From the NCBI GenBank assembly GCA_903871775.1, contig CAIQIA010000007.1, forward strand, positions 1 through 64,000: a stretch of 64,000 nucleotides of DNA. Direction: 5' to 3'. Under the pieces are notes generated by a model. That model worked only from the letters and a program-made list of their open reading frames with translations, was not told the DNA's origin and did not search any database. This DNA is from an uncultured cyanobacterium (GTDB taxonomy: Bacteria; Cyanobacteriota; Cyanobacteriia; PCC-6307; Cyanobiaceae). The translations under genes were made by a program, and so were the position numbers. This document shows positions 52,916 to 62,779 of the stretch, piece by piece; position 1 is the stretch's first letter; every line of letters begins with the position of its first letter.

Positions 52916-53257
52916 CTAGTAACGCGGCACCGATGGGTCCACCTCGCAGCTCCAGGCGTCGATGCCGCCGCTGAGGTTCCAGACCCGCTCGTAGCCGAGC
53001 CGCTCCATCAGAAAGCAGGCGAAATTCCAGCTGCGCACCCCCGCATGGCACACGATCACCAGATCCCGGTCCCGGGGCAGCAGTTGCTCGAGCTGCGGCA
53101 GCCAGTCTTCGGAGGCGCTGAGGGGCAGGTGGCGGTCGTGGGCCAGGGCCGCCAGGGCCAGTTCGGCCGGTTCACGCACGTCGACCAGCAGCGGCGGCGG
53201 GTCGGTCGCGAGCCGACGCTGCAGCTCACGGGCGGCAAGAACCTGGGGCTGGGCCAT
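52916..53257 (-). CDS. Rhodanese-domain sulfurtransferase-like protein
   Basis: 113 residues from ATG 53257. PPLLVDVREPAELALAALAH, LVIVCHAGVRSWNFACFLME with the active Cys, and YERVWNLSGGIDAWSCEVDP are a complete single rhodanese domain. It carries sulfur as persulfide; the target is unknown. It is upstream of hrcA on the same strand, in an order typical for picocyanobacteria. Confidence 0.93.
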   Translation of the reverse strand: MAQPQVLAARELQRRLATDPPPLLVDVREPAELALAALAHDRHLPLSASEDWLPQLEQLLPRDRDLVIVCHAGVRSWNFACFLMERLGYERVWNLSGGIDAWSCEVDPSVPRY

Positions 53258-53283
53258 GGCCGAACGAAAGGCGATGGTCAAGG

Positions 53284-54786
53284 ATGACTCCAGCCCCTGC
53301 GCCTGTCATGGTCCTGCGCCGTTCCCTGGCGGTGCTGCTCGCCCTGTCCCTGGCCCTGGTGGGGGTGGGGGGCTGGTGGTGGCTGCAACGGCAGAGCCCG
53401 CTGCAGCTGCGCCGGCAGACGTTGCAGATGCCGGCCGCCGCCCGCTTCCTGCCGCGGGATGCCGCGCTGAGCGTCTACCTGCAGGTGCCGCCCGACGCCC
53501 TGGCCGCCTACGCCAGGGCCGTGGCACCGGCCCGCTCGCGGACGAACGCCGCCGCCGGGGTCGACCGCCTGCGCGACGGCATCGCCCGCGCCGCCGGTCT
53601 CGACTGGAGCCTCGACCTGGCCGGCTGGGTGGGCGACGAGCTGGCGGTGGCCCTGCGCCCCGCCGCCACGGGCGGCGGGCCCCCCGGCTGGCTGCTGGTG
53701 CTGGGCAGCCGCCGCAGCGGTGGCGGCCGCGACTTTCTGCAGCGCTTCTGGCAGGAACGCAGCCTGGCGGGGGCCGACCTGAGCATCACCAACCACCGGG
53801 GCCTGGGGGTGATCAGCAGCGATGACCAGGCGCTGGCCTCGGCCCTGCCGAACGACGAGCTGGTGCTGCTGGCCTCGAGCCGGGGGCTGCTGGAAGAGGC
53901 CCTCGATGCCTCCCAGGTCGAGAGCCTGCACCAGGCCTCGGACCCTGATCTGCTGGCCTGGCTGGCCAGCGGGCCCCGGGGCATCGCCCTGGTGCGGGCC
54001 CAGGCCCGCGAGCGGGGGCGGCTGCTGGCGGCCGTGCAGCCCGAGGCGGCCGGCCTGCGGCTGCAGGGCCGCCTGAGGCCGGCCCAGCCCCTGCCGGCGA
54101 TCGCAGCGCAGCCCCTGGGCGACGGCGGCACCGCCCTGGCGGAGGGCCTGCAGCTGGAGGCCCCGCAGCAGGCCCTGCTGCGGCCTTCGCTGGCGGCGGC
54201 CCTCGGGCTGGCGCTGCCGGCCCCCGCCGATGGCGGACCGCTGCTGCCGCTGCTGGCGCAGGGCGACCAGGTCACGCTGCTGGCCCGGCTGGCGCAGCCC
54301 CAGGCCTGGCTGGCGGGCACCGCCGCCGGCGGCCCCGAACCGGCAGCCTTCGACGACGCCCTGGCCGCTGCCGGCTACGACAGCGGTCACCTCGAGGCCC
54401 TGCAGGTGTGGAGCCGGCTGAGCGGCCGCAGCGGCCGGCCGGGGCAGCTCGAGGCCAGCCTGGCGGGGGCCAGCGGCGACCAGGGCAGCCTGCGCTGGTG
54501 GAGCAACGACCTCGAGGCCCTGCAGCGGCAGCTGCAGCGGCCGGCCCGGGGGAGCCGCGGCACCGCCGCCCTAGCGGGCCCGCCCGACCGGGTGGCGGCC
54601 GTGGCCCTGGCGGCGGCCCCGACGCGGACCCTGCTGCTGGGCTGGCGCCCCTGGCAGGCGCTGCAGCTGGCGGCCGCCGCCCCGCTGACACCCGCCATCG
54701 GCGGCCTCGACGCCAGCCTGACCCCGTTGCCAGACGACCCCGGCCTGCTCAGCCTGGAGGCACGCCTGCTGTGGAGCCGCCCATGA
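53284..54786 (+). CDS. DUF3352 protein, exported or membrane-anchored
   Basis: 500 residues. An N-terminal membrane helix (LAVLLALSLALVGVGGWWWL) is followed by PAAARFLPRDAALSVYLQVP, LAGWVGDELAVAL and LLVLGSRRSGGGRDFLQRFW, matching the cyanobacterial DUF3352 family. The rest is Ala/Leu/Arg-rich. Function is unknown; it is likely anchored to the periplasmic face. It is divergent from the rhodanese gene (26-bp gap) and overlaps sixA by 4 bases. Confidence 0.78.
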   Translation: MTPAPAPVMVLRRSLAVLLALSLALVGVGGWWWLQRQSPLQLRRQTLQMPAAARFLPRDAALSVYLQVPPDALAAYARAVAPARSRTNAAAGVDRLRDGIARAAGLDWSLDLAGWVGDELAVALRPAATGGGPPGWLLVLGSRRSGGGRDFLQRFWQERSLAGADLSITNHRGLGVISSDDQALASALPNDELVLLASSRGLLEEALDASQVESLHQASDPDLLAWLASGPRGIALVRAQARERGRLLAAVQPEAAGLRLQGRLRPAQPLPAIAAQPLGDGGTALAEGLQLEAPQQALLRPSLAAALGLALPAPADGGPLLPLLAQGDQVTLLARLAQPQAWLAGTAAGGPEPAAFDDALAAAGYDSGHLEALQVWSRLSGRSGRPGQLEASLAGASGDQGSLRWWSNDLEALQRQLQRPARGSRGTAALAGPPDRVAAVALAAAPTRTLLLGWRPWQALQLAAAAPLTPAIGGLDASLTPLPDDPGLLSLEARLLWSRP

Positions 54787-55262
54787 GCCGAGAGCTGCTG
54801 CTGCTGCGCCATGGCATCGCCGAAGAGCGGGGGGGCAGCCAGCCCGACGACCAGCGGGCCCTGACGGTGGCGGGCCGGGCCCGCACCCGCCTGGTGCTGG
54901 ACCGTCTGCGGCGGCTCGACCTGGGCTGCGACCTGCTGCTCACCAGCCCGCTGGTGCGGGCGCGCGAGACGGCAGCCCTGGCCCTCGAGGCGGGCCTGGC
55001 CCCCGAACTGCGCGACCTCGACGCCCTGGCCCCCGCTGGCGATGCCCGCCCGGCCCTCGAGGAGCTGCTGGCGACCCCCTGGAAGCGGCTGGGGCTGGTG
55101 GGGCACGAACCCGACCTGAGCCTGCTGGCCAGCCGTCTGCTGGGCCACGATCAGCCGCTGCTCGAGCTGCGCAAGGCGGGGGTGGCCCTGCTGCGGTGCG
55201 ACGACGAGGGCGGCTGGATCCTGCGGCTGCTGCTCAGCCCCCGCATCCTGCTGGCGGAGTAA
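54783..55262 (+). CDS. sixA: Phosphohistidine phosphatase SixA-like
   Basis: 159 residues. Histidine-phosphatase signature ELLLLRHGIAEERGG (RHG), DLLLTSPLVRARETAALALE and LGLVGHEPDLSLLASRLLG (second His). SixA removes phosphate from His-containing transfer domains. Its ATG overlaps the upstream stop (ATGA). Confidence 0.9.
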   Translation: MSRELLLLRHGIAEERGGSQPDDQRALTVAGRARTRLVLDRLRRLDLGCDLLLTSPLVRARETAALALEAGLAPELRDLDALAPAGDARPALEELLATPWKRLGLVGHEPDLSLLASRLLGHDQPLLELRKAGVALLRCDDEGGWILRLLLSPRILLAE

Positions 55263-55324
55263 GCACCGGCACCGAAGCTCGCGACCCCTGGCCGTAGCCT
55301 CGCCCCCGGAGTGGAGCGATCCCC

Positions 55325-56488
55325 GTGACAGCGAGCGACTTCCGACCCGGGCTCGAGGGGGTGCCCGCCACCCAGTCGGCGATCAGCGACATCGATGGCC
55401 AGCGCGGCATCCTCAGCTACCGCGGCTACAGCATCGCCGAGCTGGCGGCCCACAGCAGCTTTCTCGAGACCGCCTACCTGCTGATCTGGGGCGAACTGCC
55501 CGATCCCGAGACCCTGCGCACGTTTCAGCACGACGTGCAGATGCACCGGCGGGTGAGCTTCCGCATCCGCGACATGCTCAAGTGCTTTCCCGCGGGCGGC
55601 CATCCGATGGATGCCCTGCAGGCCAGCGCCGCCTCCCTGGGGCTGTTCTATGCCAACCGGGCCCTCGACAATCCCGACTACATCCGCGGGGCCGTGATCC
55701 GGCTGCTGGCCAAGATCCCCACGATGCTGGCGGCGTTCCAGCTGATCCGCATGGGGCACGACCCGATCCAGCCCCGCGATGACCTGCCCTACGCCTCCAA
55801 CTTTCTGTACATGCTCACCGAGCGGGAGCCCGACCCGCTGGCGGCGCGGATCTTCGATTCGTGCCTGGTGCTGCATGCCGAGCACACGCTGAATGCCAGC
55901 ACCTTCAGCGCCCGCGTCACCGCCAGCACCCTCACCGATCCCTACGCGGTGGTGGCCTCGGCGGTGGGCACCCTGGCGGGCCCCCTCCACGGGGGCGCCA
56001 ATGAAGACGTCCTGCTGATGCTGGAGGAGATCGGCACGGTCGACGGTGTCGAGGCCTACCTCGACCGGGCGATCGCCGAGAAGCGCAAGGTGATGGGCTT
56101 CGGCCACCGGGAGTACCGGGTCAAGGACCCACGGGCCACGATCCTGCAGGGGCTGGCCGAAGAACTGTTCGACCGCTTCGGCCACGACGAGATGTACGAC
56201 GTGGCCCGCCGGCTCGAGGCCGTGGCCGCCGAGCGCCTGGGCCCCAAGGGCATCTACCCCAACGTCGATTTCTACTCGGGCCTGGTGTACCGCAAGCTGG
56301 GGATTCCCACCGACCTGTTCACGCCGGTCTTCGCCCTCGCCCGGGCCGCCGGCTGGCTGGCCCACTGGAAAGAGCAGCTCGGCGCCAACCGCATCTACCG
56401 TCCCACGCAGATCTACTGCGGTGCCGCCGGGCGCGCCTGGCAGCCCCCCGAGGCCCGTGTCGCCAAAAACGGCGATCTGACTGGCTAA
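55325..56488 (+). CDS. gltA: Citrate synthase
   Basis: 387 residues from GTG. SAISDIDGQRGILSYRGYSI, LVLHAEHTLNASTFSARVTA, GTLAGPLHGGANEDVLLMLE (catalytic His), VMGFGHREYRVKDPRATILQ (His) and YPNVDFYSGLVYRKLGI (Asp) give a complete type II enzyme in the short form. It makes citrate for the incomplete/modified cyanobacterial TCA branch and for 2-oxoglutarate supply. It precedes ndhA by 24 bases. Confidence 0.96.
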   Translation: MTASDFRPGLEGVPATQSAISDIDGQRGILSYRGYSIAELAAHSSFLETAYLLIWGELPDPETLRTFQHDVQMHRRVSFRIRDMLKCFPAGGHPMDALQASAASLGLFYANRALDNPDYIRGAVIRLLAKIPTMLAAFQLIRMGHDPIQPRDDLPYASNFLYMLTEREPDPLAARIFDSCLVLHAEHTLNASTFSARVTASTLTDPYAVVASAVGTLAGPLHGGANEDVLLMLEEIGTVDGVEAYLDRAIAEKRKVMGFGHREYRVKDPRATILQGLAEELFDRFGHDEMYDVARRLEAVAAERLGPKGIYPNVDFYSGLVYRKLGIPTDLFTPVFALARAAGWLAHWKEQLGANRIYRPTQIYCGAAGRAWQPPEARVAKNGDLTG

Positions 56489-56512
56489 CTTTGCCCCCGT
56501 ACGGTCGTCGTC

Positions 56513-57637
56513 ATGCCCCCCTCCTTCACCGTCGATCTCGAAGCGGGCTTCCGCGGCCTGATCGAGGCCGCTGGCCTGAGCCCGGCGGCCAGCCGTCTGA
56601 TCTGGCTGCCCCTGCCGATGCTGCTGGTCCTCGTGGCCGCCGTGGTGGGGGTGCTGGTGACCGTCTGGCTCGAGCGCAAGATCTCGGCCGCCGCCCAGCA
56701 GCGCATCGGCCCTGAATACGCCGGGGCCCTCGGCATCCTGCAGCCCATGGCCGACGGCCTCAAGCTGCTGGTCAAAGAAGACGTGATTCCGGCCCGGGCC
56801 GATGGCCTGCTGTTCACCCTCGGCCCGGTGCTGGTGGTGGTGCCGGTGATCCTGTCGTGGCTGATCGTGCCCTTCGGTCAGCACCTGCTGATCAGCAATG
56901 TGGGCATCGGCATCTTTCTCTGGATTGCCCTCAGCAGCGTCCAGCCCATCGGCCTGCTGATGAGCGGCTACGCCAGCAACAACAAGTACTCCCTGCTGGG
57001 GGGCCTGCGGGCGGCGGCCCAGTCGATCAGCTACGAAATTCCCCTCGCCCTGGCGGTGCTGGCGGTGGTGATGATGAGCAATTCGCTCAGCACCGTCGAC
57101 ATCGTCGATCAGCAGAGCGGCGCCGGCATTCTGAGCTGGAACATCTGGCGGCAGCCCGTCGGCTTTCTGGTGTTCTGGATCTGCGCCCTGGCCGAATGCG
57201 AGCGGCTGCCGTTCGACCTGCCCGAAGCCGAAGAAGAACTGGTGGCCGGCTATCAGACCGAGTACGCCGGCATGAAGTTCGCCCTGTTCTACCTGGGCAG
57301 CTACATCAACCTGGTGCTCTCGGCCCTGCTGGTGACGGTGCTCTACCTGGGCGGCTGGGGGTTCCCGCTGCCGGTCGAGTGGCTGGCCAGCCTGCTGGGG
57401 CAGAACATCGACGCCCCCCTGGTGCAGGTGGTCAGCGCCACCCTGGGCATCGTGATGACGGTGCTCAAGGCCTACCTGCTGGTGTTCACCGCCATCCTGC
57501 TGCGCTGGACTGTGCCCCGGGTGCGGATTGACCAGCTTCTCGATTTCGGCTGGAAGTTCCTGCTGCCCATCGCCCTGGTCAACCTGCTGGCCACCGCGGC
57601 CCTCAAGCTGGCGTTCCCCGCCGTCTTCGGCGGCTGA
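56513..57637 (+). CDS. ndhA: NAD(P)H-quinone oxidoreductase subunit 1
   Basis: 374 residues with eight or more membrane helices. [60 protein letters not shown] and [20 protein letters not shown] are NdhA/NuoH hallmarks; the last two line the quinone site. It is first in the ndhA-I-G-E operon. Confidence 0.97.
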   Translation: MPPSFTVDLEAGFRGLIEAAGLSPAASRLIWLPLPMLLVLVAAVVGVLVTVWLERKISAAAQQRIGPEYAGALGILQPMADGLKLLVKEDVIPARADGLLFTLGPVLVVVPVILSWLIVPFGQHLLISNVGIGIFLWIALSSVQPIGLLMSGYASNNKYSLLGGLRAAAQSISYEIPLALAVLAVVMMSNSLSTVDIVDQQSGAGILSWNIWRQPVGFLVFWICALAECERLPFDLPEAEEELVAGYQTEYAGMKFALFYLGSYINLVLSALLVTVLYLGGWGFPLPVEWLASLLGQNIDAPLVQVVSATLGIVMTVLKAYLLVFTAILLRWTVPRVRIDQLLDFGWKFLLPIALVNLLATAALKLAFPAVFGG

Positions 57638-57703
57638 GCGCCGGCGGGGCCATCATGGTTCCGCGTCTGTCCACCTGTTTCGTTCCTTCACCCCCAGGCC
57701 CCC

Positions 57704-58309
57704 ATGTTCGGCTTCCTCCGCCAGGTTGGTGACTACACCCGCGACGCGGTCAGCGCCAGCCGCCACATCGCCGCCGGTCTGTCGGTCACCTTTGATCACC
57801 TGCGCCGCCGGCCGGTGACCGTTCAGTACCCCTACGAGAAGCTGATCCCGTCAGAGCGCTATCGGGGGCGGATCCACTACGAATTCGACAAGTGCATCGC
57901 CTGCGAGGTGTGCGTGCGGGTGTGCCCGATCAACCTGCCGGTGGTCGACTGGGTGATGAACAAGGCCACCAAGAAGAAGGAACTGCGCAATTACTCGATC
58001 GACTTCGGGGTGTGCATCTTCTGCGGCAACTGCGTCGAGTACTGCCCCACCAACTGCCTGTCGATGACCGAGGAATACGAGCTGGCGGCCTTTGACCGCC
58101 ACAGCCTCAACTACGACAATGTGGCCCTCGGCCGGCTGCCCACCAGCGTCACCACCGACCCGTCGGTGATTGCCCTGCGGGAACTGGCCTACCTGCCCAA
58201 GGGGGAGCTGGATCCCCACACCGTCGCCGCCGACCGGCCCCGGGCCGGCCAGCGCCCCGACCAGATCATCGCCGCCGAGGCGGCCCCGTCGTCCCCGGAG
58301 AACAGCTGA
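57704..58309 (+). CDS. ndhI: NAD(P)H-quinone oxidoreductase subunit I (2x 4Fe-4S)
   Basis: 201 residues with two ferredoxin-type clusters: [20 protein letters not shown] and [18 protein letters not shown], each CxxCxxCxxxCP. It passes electrons to quinone within thylakoid NDH-1. The stop TGA shares a base with the ATG of ndhG. The C-terminus is an Ala/Arg-rich tail. Confidence 0.97.
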   Translation: MFGFLRQVGDYTRDAVSASRHIAAGLSVTFDHLRRRPVTVQYPYEKLIPSERYRGRIHYEFDKCIACEVCVRVCPINLPVVDWVMNKATKKKELRNYSIDFGVCIFCGNCVEYCPTNCLSMTEEYELAAFDRHSLNYDNVALGRLPTSVTTDPSVIALRELAYLPKGELDPHTVAADRPRAGQRPDQIIAAEAAPSSPENS

Positions 58310-58914
58310 TGCCCCCCCTCGCCGACCTGACCGAGCTGATCGTCTTCGTGCTGCTGGCCGCCGGGGTGGTGGTGGGCTCCCTGGGGGTGGTGCTGCTGCC
58401 CAACGTCGTCTACTCCGCCTTCCTGCTGGGGGGGGTGTTCCTGTCGGTGGCGGGGTTGTACCTGCTGCTGAATGCCAGCTTCATCGCCGCCGCCCAGGTG
58501 CTGATCTACGTGGGGGCAGTGAACGTGCTGATCCTGTTCGCGATCATGCTCGTCAACAAGCGCGAACCCATGGCCGATGCCCCGGGGCTGGGCCTGCGGC
58601 GGCTGCTGTCGAGCGGCGTCTGCGCCGGCCTGCTGTGGCTGCTGCTGCGGGTGGCCTACACCACCCCCTGGGCCACCCCCGGCCCCACACCCCTGGGCGA
58701 AGACGCCGTGGTGCGCCTCGGTGAGCACTTCTTCACCGATTACCTGCTGCCCTTCGAACTGGCCTCGGTGCTGCTGCTGATGGCGATGATCGGCGCCATC
58801 GTGCTGGCCCGCCGTGATGTGTTCGCCAGCGACATCGGCACCGGCGAGGCCGCCGACCAGGGCCTGATCGAGAAGGCCCGCTCCCCCCTGCTGATCGAGA
58901 AGACCCGCCCATGA
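58309..58914 (+). CDS. ndhG: NAD(P)H-quinone oxidoreductase subunit 6
   Basis: 201 residues, five membrane helices. [40 protein letters not shown] and [13 protein letters not shown] are the conserved NuoJ/NdhG segments, including the pi-bulge helix. It is coupled to ndhI upstream and overlaps ndhE by 4 bases. Confidence 0.96.
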   Translation: MPPLADLTELIVFVLLAAGVVVGSLGVVLLPNVVYSAFLLGGVFLSVAGLYLLLNASFIAAAQVLIYVGAVNVLILFAIMLVNKREPMADAPGLGLRRLLSSGVCAGLLWLLLRVAYTTPWATPGPTPLGEDAVVRLGEHFFTDYLLPFELASVLLLMAMIGAIVLARRDVFASDIGTGEAADQGLIEKARSPLLIEKTRP

Positions 58915-59249
58915 CCCTCCCCAGCCTCTCCGCCCTCACCCCGGTGCCCCTCGAGGCCTTCCTGACGGTGGCGGCGCTGCTGTTCTGCATCGGCGTCTGG
59001 GGGTTGATCAACAGCCGCAATGCCGTGCGGGTGCTGATGAGCATCGAGCTGATGCTCAATGCCGTGAACATCAACCTGATGGCCTTCTCCAGCCACCTCG
59101 ACGGCCAGGAGATCCGCGGGCAGGTCTATGCGATCTTCGTGATCACGGTCGCCGCCGCCGAAGCCGCCGTCGGCCTGGCGATCCTGCTCTCGCTGTACCG
59201 CAACCGCGAAACGGTCGACATGGAACGCTTCAACCTGCTGCGCTGGTAG
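58911..59249 (+). CDS. ndhE: NAD(P)H-quinone oxidoreductase subunit 4L
   Basis: 112 residues, three membrane helices. [30 protein letters not shown] and [20 protein letters not shown] with the conserved membrane Glu residues of NuoK/NdhE. It is last in the operon; nadK follows after 6 bases. Confidence 0.97.
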   Translation: MTLPSLSALTPVPLEAFLTVAALLFCIGVWGLINSRNAVRVLMSIELMLNAVNINLMAFSSHLDGQEIRGQVYAIFVITVAAAEAAVGLAILLSLYRNRETVDMERFNLLRW

Positions 59250-59255
59250 GCCCCC

Positions 59256-60203
59256 ATGGAGCTGCGCACCGTCTGGGTGTCGTACCGGAGCGGCAGTGCC
59301 ACGGCCCAGCGCCTGGCCCAGCGGTGCGGCGACCAGCTGCAGGCCCGCGGCACCCAGGTCACAGTCGTCGAGAGCGGCCTGCGGCACAACCCCTTTCCGG
59401 CCCTGCTGGCCGAAGGCACCCCGGCCGATCTGATGCTGGTGCTCGGGGGTGATGGCACGGCCCTGGCCGCGGCCCGCCACATGGCCCCCCACGACATTCC
59501 GATCCTCAGCTTCAACGTGGGCGGCCATCTGGGCTTTCTCACCCACGACCCCAAACTGCTCGACCAGCTGCTGCAGGCCGATGGCCCTGGCCTCTGGGGC
59601 CGCCTCGAAGACCACCACTACGCCCTGCAGCGGCGGATGATGCTGCAGGCCCGCATCGACCGGGGCGATGGCATCCCCGACAGCGGCGACCACCACGGCG
59701 ACGGGGGCCTGCCGTACCACGTGGCCCTCAACGACTTCTACCTGCGGCCGGCCCAGGAGGAGGCCTCCCCCACCTGCCATCTGGAGCTGGCGATCGATGG
59801 TGAGGTGGTGGCCCACTACCAGGGCGACGGGCTGATTCTGGCGACACCGACGGGCTCCACCAGTTACGCGATGGCGGCGGGCGGTCCGATCCTGCACCCC
59901 TCCATCGACGCGATTGTGGTCAACCCGATCTGCCCCATGAGCCTCTCGAGCCGGCCGGTGGTGGTGCCGCCGCGGTCACAGCTGGCGGTGTGGCCCCTGG
60001 GCGACAGCGCCCGCCGGGTGAAGCTCTGGAAGGACGGCGCCATGGCCACCACCCTCGATCCGGGCGACCGCTGCCTGGTGGACCGGGCCGAGCACCATGC
60101 GTTGCTGGTGGAGCTGGAGCAACAGCCGTCGTACTTCCGCAACCTCAGCCGCAAACTGCGCTGGGCGGGCAGCCTCACCGACGCCGAACCCGCCCTCAAC
60201 TGA
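59256..60203 (+). CDS. nadK: NAD kinase
   Basis: 315 residues. [20 protein letters not shown] (GGDG motif), [29 protein letters not shown] (the usual NE is ND), [20 protein letters not shown] and [17 protein letters not shown] are present. It phosphorylates NAD to NADP. It follows the ndh operon, one of two NAD kinases usual for cyanobacteria. Confidence 0.95.
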   Translation: MELRTVWVSYRSGSATAQRLAQRCGDQLQARGTQVTVVESGLRHNPFPALLAEGTPADLMLVLGGDGTALAAARHMAPHDIPILSFNVGGHLGFLTHDPKLLDQLLQADGPGLWGRLEDHHYALQRRMMLQARIDRGDGIPDSGDHHGDGGLPYHVALNDFYLRPAQEEASPTCHLELAIDGEVVAHYQGDGLILATPTGSTSYAMAAGGPILHPSIDAIVVNPICPMSLSSRPVVVPPRSQLAVWPLGDSARRVKLWKDGAMATTLDPGDRCLVDRAEHHALLVELEQQPSYFRNLSRKLRWAGSLTDAEPALN

Positions 60204-60205
60204 CC

Positions 60206-60730
60206 GTGGCCCTCGAGATCGAACGGCGTTTTCTGGTGCGTGGCGACGGCTGGCGGCCACTCAGTGGGCGCCATGAGCTTTTGCACCAGGGCTACCTGGT
60301 GCCCGGGGGAGCGGAGGGACTCACGGTGCGGGTGCGGTTGGCCCCCGAGGAGGCCTGGCTCACCCTCAAGGCGCCGGCCGGGGGGGATCCGCGGGTGCGC
60401 CACGAGTTCGAATGGCCGCTGCCCAGGGATGAGGCCGAGGCGCTGCTGGCCCTCAGCCCCCAGGCCCTGGTCAAGACGCGCCATCATCTGCGGCTGACCG
60501 GTGGCGACTGGGTGGTGGATGTGTTTGCGGGAGCGAACGCGCCGCTGGTGCTGGCCGAGGTCGAACTGGCCCAGGCCGATGCGCCCCTGGAGCTGCCGCC
60601 CTGGTGCGGCCGCGAGATCACCGGCCGGGGTGAGCTGAGCAATGCGGCCCTGGCCGTGCGGCCGCTGGCCACCTGGAGCGAAACGGAACGGCTGGAGCTG
60701 TTCGGCGCCAAAACCGAAAGATTGCCTTAA
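60206..60730 (+). CDS. CYTH-domain protein (triphosphate tunnel enzyme)
   Basis: 174 residues from a GTG 2 bases after the nadK stop. EIERRFLVRGDGW (ExExK-like start with Arg), TVRVRLAPEEAWLTLKAPAG, RHEFEWPLPRDEAEALL and NAPLVLAEVELAQAD supply the alternating charged strands of the tunnel. Family members hydrolyse tripolyphosphate or thiamine triphosphate or make cAMP; a triphosphatase is the likeliest. Confidence 0.88.
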   Translation: MALEIERRFLVRGDGWRPLSGRHELLHQGYLVPGGAEGLTVRVRLAPEEAWLTLKAPAGGDPRVRHEFEWPLPRDEAEALLALSPQALVKTRHHLRLTGGDWVVDVFAGANAPLVLAEVELAQADAPLELPPWCGREITGRGELSNAALAVRPLATWSETERLELFGAKTERLP

Positions 60731-60759
60731 GGTTGTAGCAGCGGAGCGGAGCCGAGGCG

Positions 60760-60921
60760 ATGACAGGCCTGTACGACAACCAGGGCGTGCTGCGCTTCTG
60801 CGGCGAAGACCGCGGCGCCTGCCTGGCCTACGCCGAACTGTTCGGCCTGCGCGACGACGACTACACCCTCGTGTCGCTGGTCGAATCCTGGGACAGTGAC
60901 GATCAGGCCGCGGCGGCCTGA
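60760..60921 (+). CDS. 53-residue conserved-looking small protein
   Basis: ATG 60760, TGA 60919-60921. The product starts MTGLYDNQGVLRFCGEDRGA and continues CLAYAELFGLRDDDYTLVSL with an acidic and Ala tail. GGAG-like purine sequence (GCGGAGCGGAG) lies upstream. Codon use and composition look coding, and I recall similar short proteins in picocyanobacteria. It overlaps the stop end of the convergent DegT gene by 19 bp. Confidence 0.65.
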   Translation: MTGLYDNQGVLRFCGEDRGACLAYAELFGLRDDDYTLVSLVESWDSDDQAAAA

Positions 60922-62129
60922 TCGCCCGCGACGCCGAAGGGCACCACAGCACTCGCCACGCCGAGGCTGCGCAGCACCTGCCGCTGCTGGGCCTCGGTGA
61001 GCTCAGGGAAGATCGGCAGGCTCAGCACCTCGGCCGCGAGGGCTTCGGTCACCGGCAGGCTGCCCGGCTCGAGGCCGAGGAAGGCATAGGCCGGCTGGCG
61101 GTGGATCGGAATCGGGTAATAGATGATCGTCTGCACCTCCTGCTCGAGCAGGTGCTGCTGAAACCAGTTGCGGCAACGCCCTTCGGGCAGCCCGTGGGCG
61201 GCGCTGGTGGGGCAGGGGGCGCAGGCCTGGGCACAGGCCTGGCGACCGGAGGCACAGGCGGGGACCCGCACCACGAACTGGTTCCAGCTGTGGCCGTCGT
61301 CGCCGGCGGCGGGCAGCTGCAGGGTGCCATGGCCTTCAAGGGCCCCGCGATAACGGGCGGCGATAGCGCGGCGGGCGTCGATCCAGCGCTCGAGGTGGGG
61401 CAGCTTGACGGTGAGCACCGCCGCCTGCAGGGCATCAAGGCGGCTGTTATAGCCGAGGTCGGTGTGCAGATACCGGCGGGGCATGCCGTGCACGGCCAGC
61501 TCCCGCACCCGCTGCATCAGGTCGGGATCAGAACCGGTGACGGCGCCACCGTCGCCGGCGGCACCAAGGTTCTTGGTGGGGAAGAAGCTGAAGCAGCCCA
61601 GGTCGCCCCAGCTGCCCACGGGGCGGCCGGCCCAGCTGGCCCCGGTGGCCTGGGCGCAGTCTTCGACCACCCGCAGCCCATGGCGGGCGGCAATGGCCAG
61701 CACCTGCTCCATGTCGACCGGTCGCCCGAAGAGGTGCACGGGCAGCAGGGCCCGCGTGGCGGGGGTGATGGCGGCCTCGATGCGATCAAGATCGATCAGG
61801 TAGGTGGTGGGGTCGACATCGACGAACACCGGCCGGGCCCCCACCCGGCTGATGGCCTCGGCGGTGGCGAAAAAGCTGAACGACGTGGTGATCACCTCGT
61901 CCCCGGGGCCGATGCCCAGGGCGTTGAGGGCCAGCACAAGGGCATCGGTGCCGCTGTTGCAGCCGACGGCGGTGGGCACATCACAGAAGGCGGCAAAGGC
62001 CTTCTCGAAGCCGCTCACCACATCGCCACCGATGTAGCGGCCACTGCGCAGAACGTCGAGCACGGCCTGGTCGAGCTCGTCCCCCAGGGCAGCCAGCTGG
62101 GAGCTCAGATCGAAGGGTGGGATCACCAT
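60903..62129 (-). CDS. DegT/DnrJ/EryC1-family sugar aminotransferase
   Basis: 408 residues from ATG 62129. PLP-dependent fold type I: FCDVPTAVGCNSGTDALVLA, DEVITTSFSFFATAEAISRV, LFGRPVDMEQVLAIA, RVVEDCAQATGASWAG, FSFFPTKNLGAAGDGGAV (Schiff-base Lys) and ELAVHGMPRRYLHTDLGYNS. It makes amino sugars for surface polysaccharide. An extra segment of about 25-30 residues with five Cys (VPACASGRQACAQACAPC and on to RCRNW) sits before the conserved IIYYPIPIHRQPAY. Confidence 0.92.
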   Translation of the reverse strand: MVIPPFDLSSQLAALGDELDQAVLDVLRSGRYIGGDVVSGFEKAFAAFCDVPTAVGCNSGTDALVLALNALGIGPGDEVITTSFSFFATAEAISRVGARPVFVDVDPTTYLIDLDRIEAAITPATRALLPVHLFGRPVDMEQVLAIAARHGLRVVEDCAQATGASWAGRPVGSWGDLGCFSFFPTKNLGAAGDGGAVTGSDPDLMQRVRELAVHGMPRRYLHTDLGYNSRLDALQAAVLTVKLPHLERWIDARRAIAARYRGALEGHGTLQLPAAGDDGHSWNQFVVRVPACASGRQACAQACAPCPTSAAHGLPEGRCRNWFQQHLLEQEVQTIIYYPIPIHRQPAYAFLGLEPGSLPVTEALAAEVLSLPIFPELTEAQQRQVLRSLGVASAVVPFGVAGDQAAAA

Positions 62130-62239
62130 GGGTCCCACCTTAAGCCGGGTCTTTACAGAAGCTGCAGAATCAGCCGGTCGCGGCACCGGCCGGCCGCGCA
62201 GAATCCCATCAGGCACAACAGCGCGAGCCAGGGTCTGCG

Positions 62240-62779
62240 ATGGCGACGGGGGGGTGGCGACGGGTCCCACAGGGGCTGGCACTGCTGCTGACGGCTGCCC
62301 TGGCGGGTTGCGGCGGCGCCGGCCACCAGCCCCTGGCCTGGCGCATCTATCCCCTCAGCCGCAACGGCCCCCACGACGGGCTGGCGGTGGTGAACCAGCC
62401 CGACGGCTACGGGCTGCACATCTGGATCGACACCGACACCCGCCGCCCCGGCGAATGCCGCCCGCGCTGGACCCCCGATGCCGCCCGCCTGTTCAACGGC
62501 AACGGCAGCGCCCCGTTCAGTTCGGGCCTGGCCGGTCGCAACGAGTTCTTCCAGGCGGTGGGCCGCTGGGATGTGGGCCGTCAGCTGCGCCGCGAGAGCG
62601 AGGCCCTCTGCCGCCTGCGGGCGCCGTCGGCACGGTTCGTGTGGGTGGCACCGCCCCGCAACGAGACCGAGGTGGTGCTCGAACCGCTGCCGCCGCTGAA
62701 GGAGAAAGACCTGCTGCCCGACCCCAGCAAACTCAAGGAGGAGGAGAAGCGGCTGCTGGGGGTGCCCCGGGAGCGCTGA
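62240..62779 (+). CDS. Putative lipoprotein, unknown function
   Basis: 179 residues. Signal with lipobox: GLALLLTAALAGCGGAG (LAGC, lipidated Cys23). The mature region (WRIYPLSRNGPHDGLAVVNQ, GLHIWIDTDTRRPGECRPRW, RFVWVAPPRNETEVVLEPLP) has no family I know, and a charged C-terminus ends the protein. It is divergent from the DegT gene and overlaps the convergent phosphopantetheinyl transferase by 47 bp. Confidence 0.75.
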   Translation: MATGGWRRVPQGLALLLTAALAGCGGAGHQPLAWRIYPLSRNGPHDGLAVVNQPDGYGLHIWIDTDTRRPGECRPRWTPDAARLFNGNGSAPFSSGLAGRNEFFQAVGRWDVGRQLRRESEALCRLRAPSARFVWVAPPRNETEVVLEPLPPLKEKDLLPDPSKLKEEEKRLLGVPRER

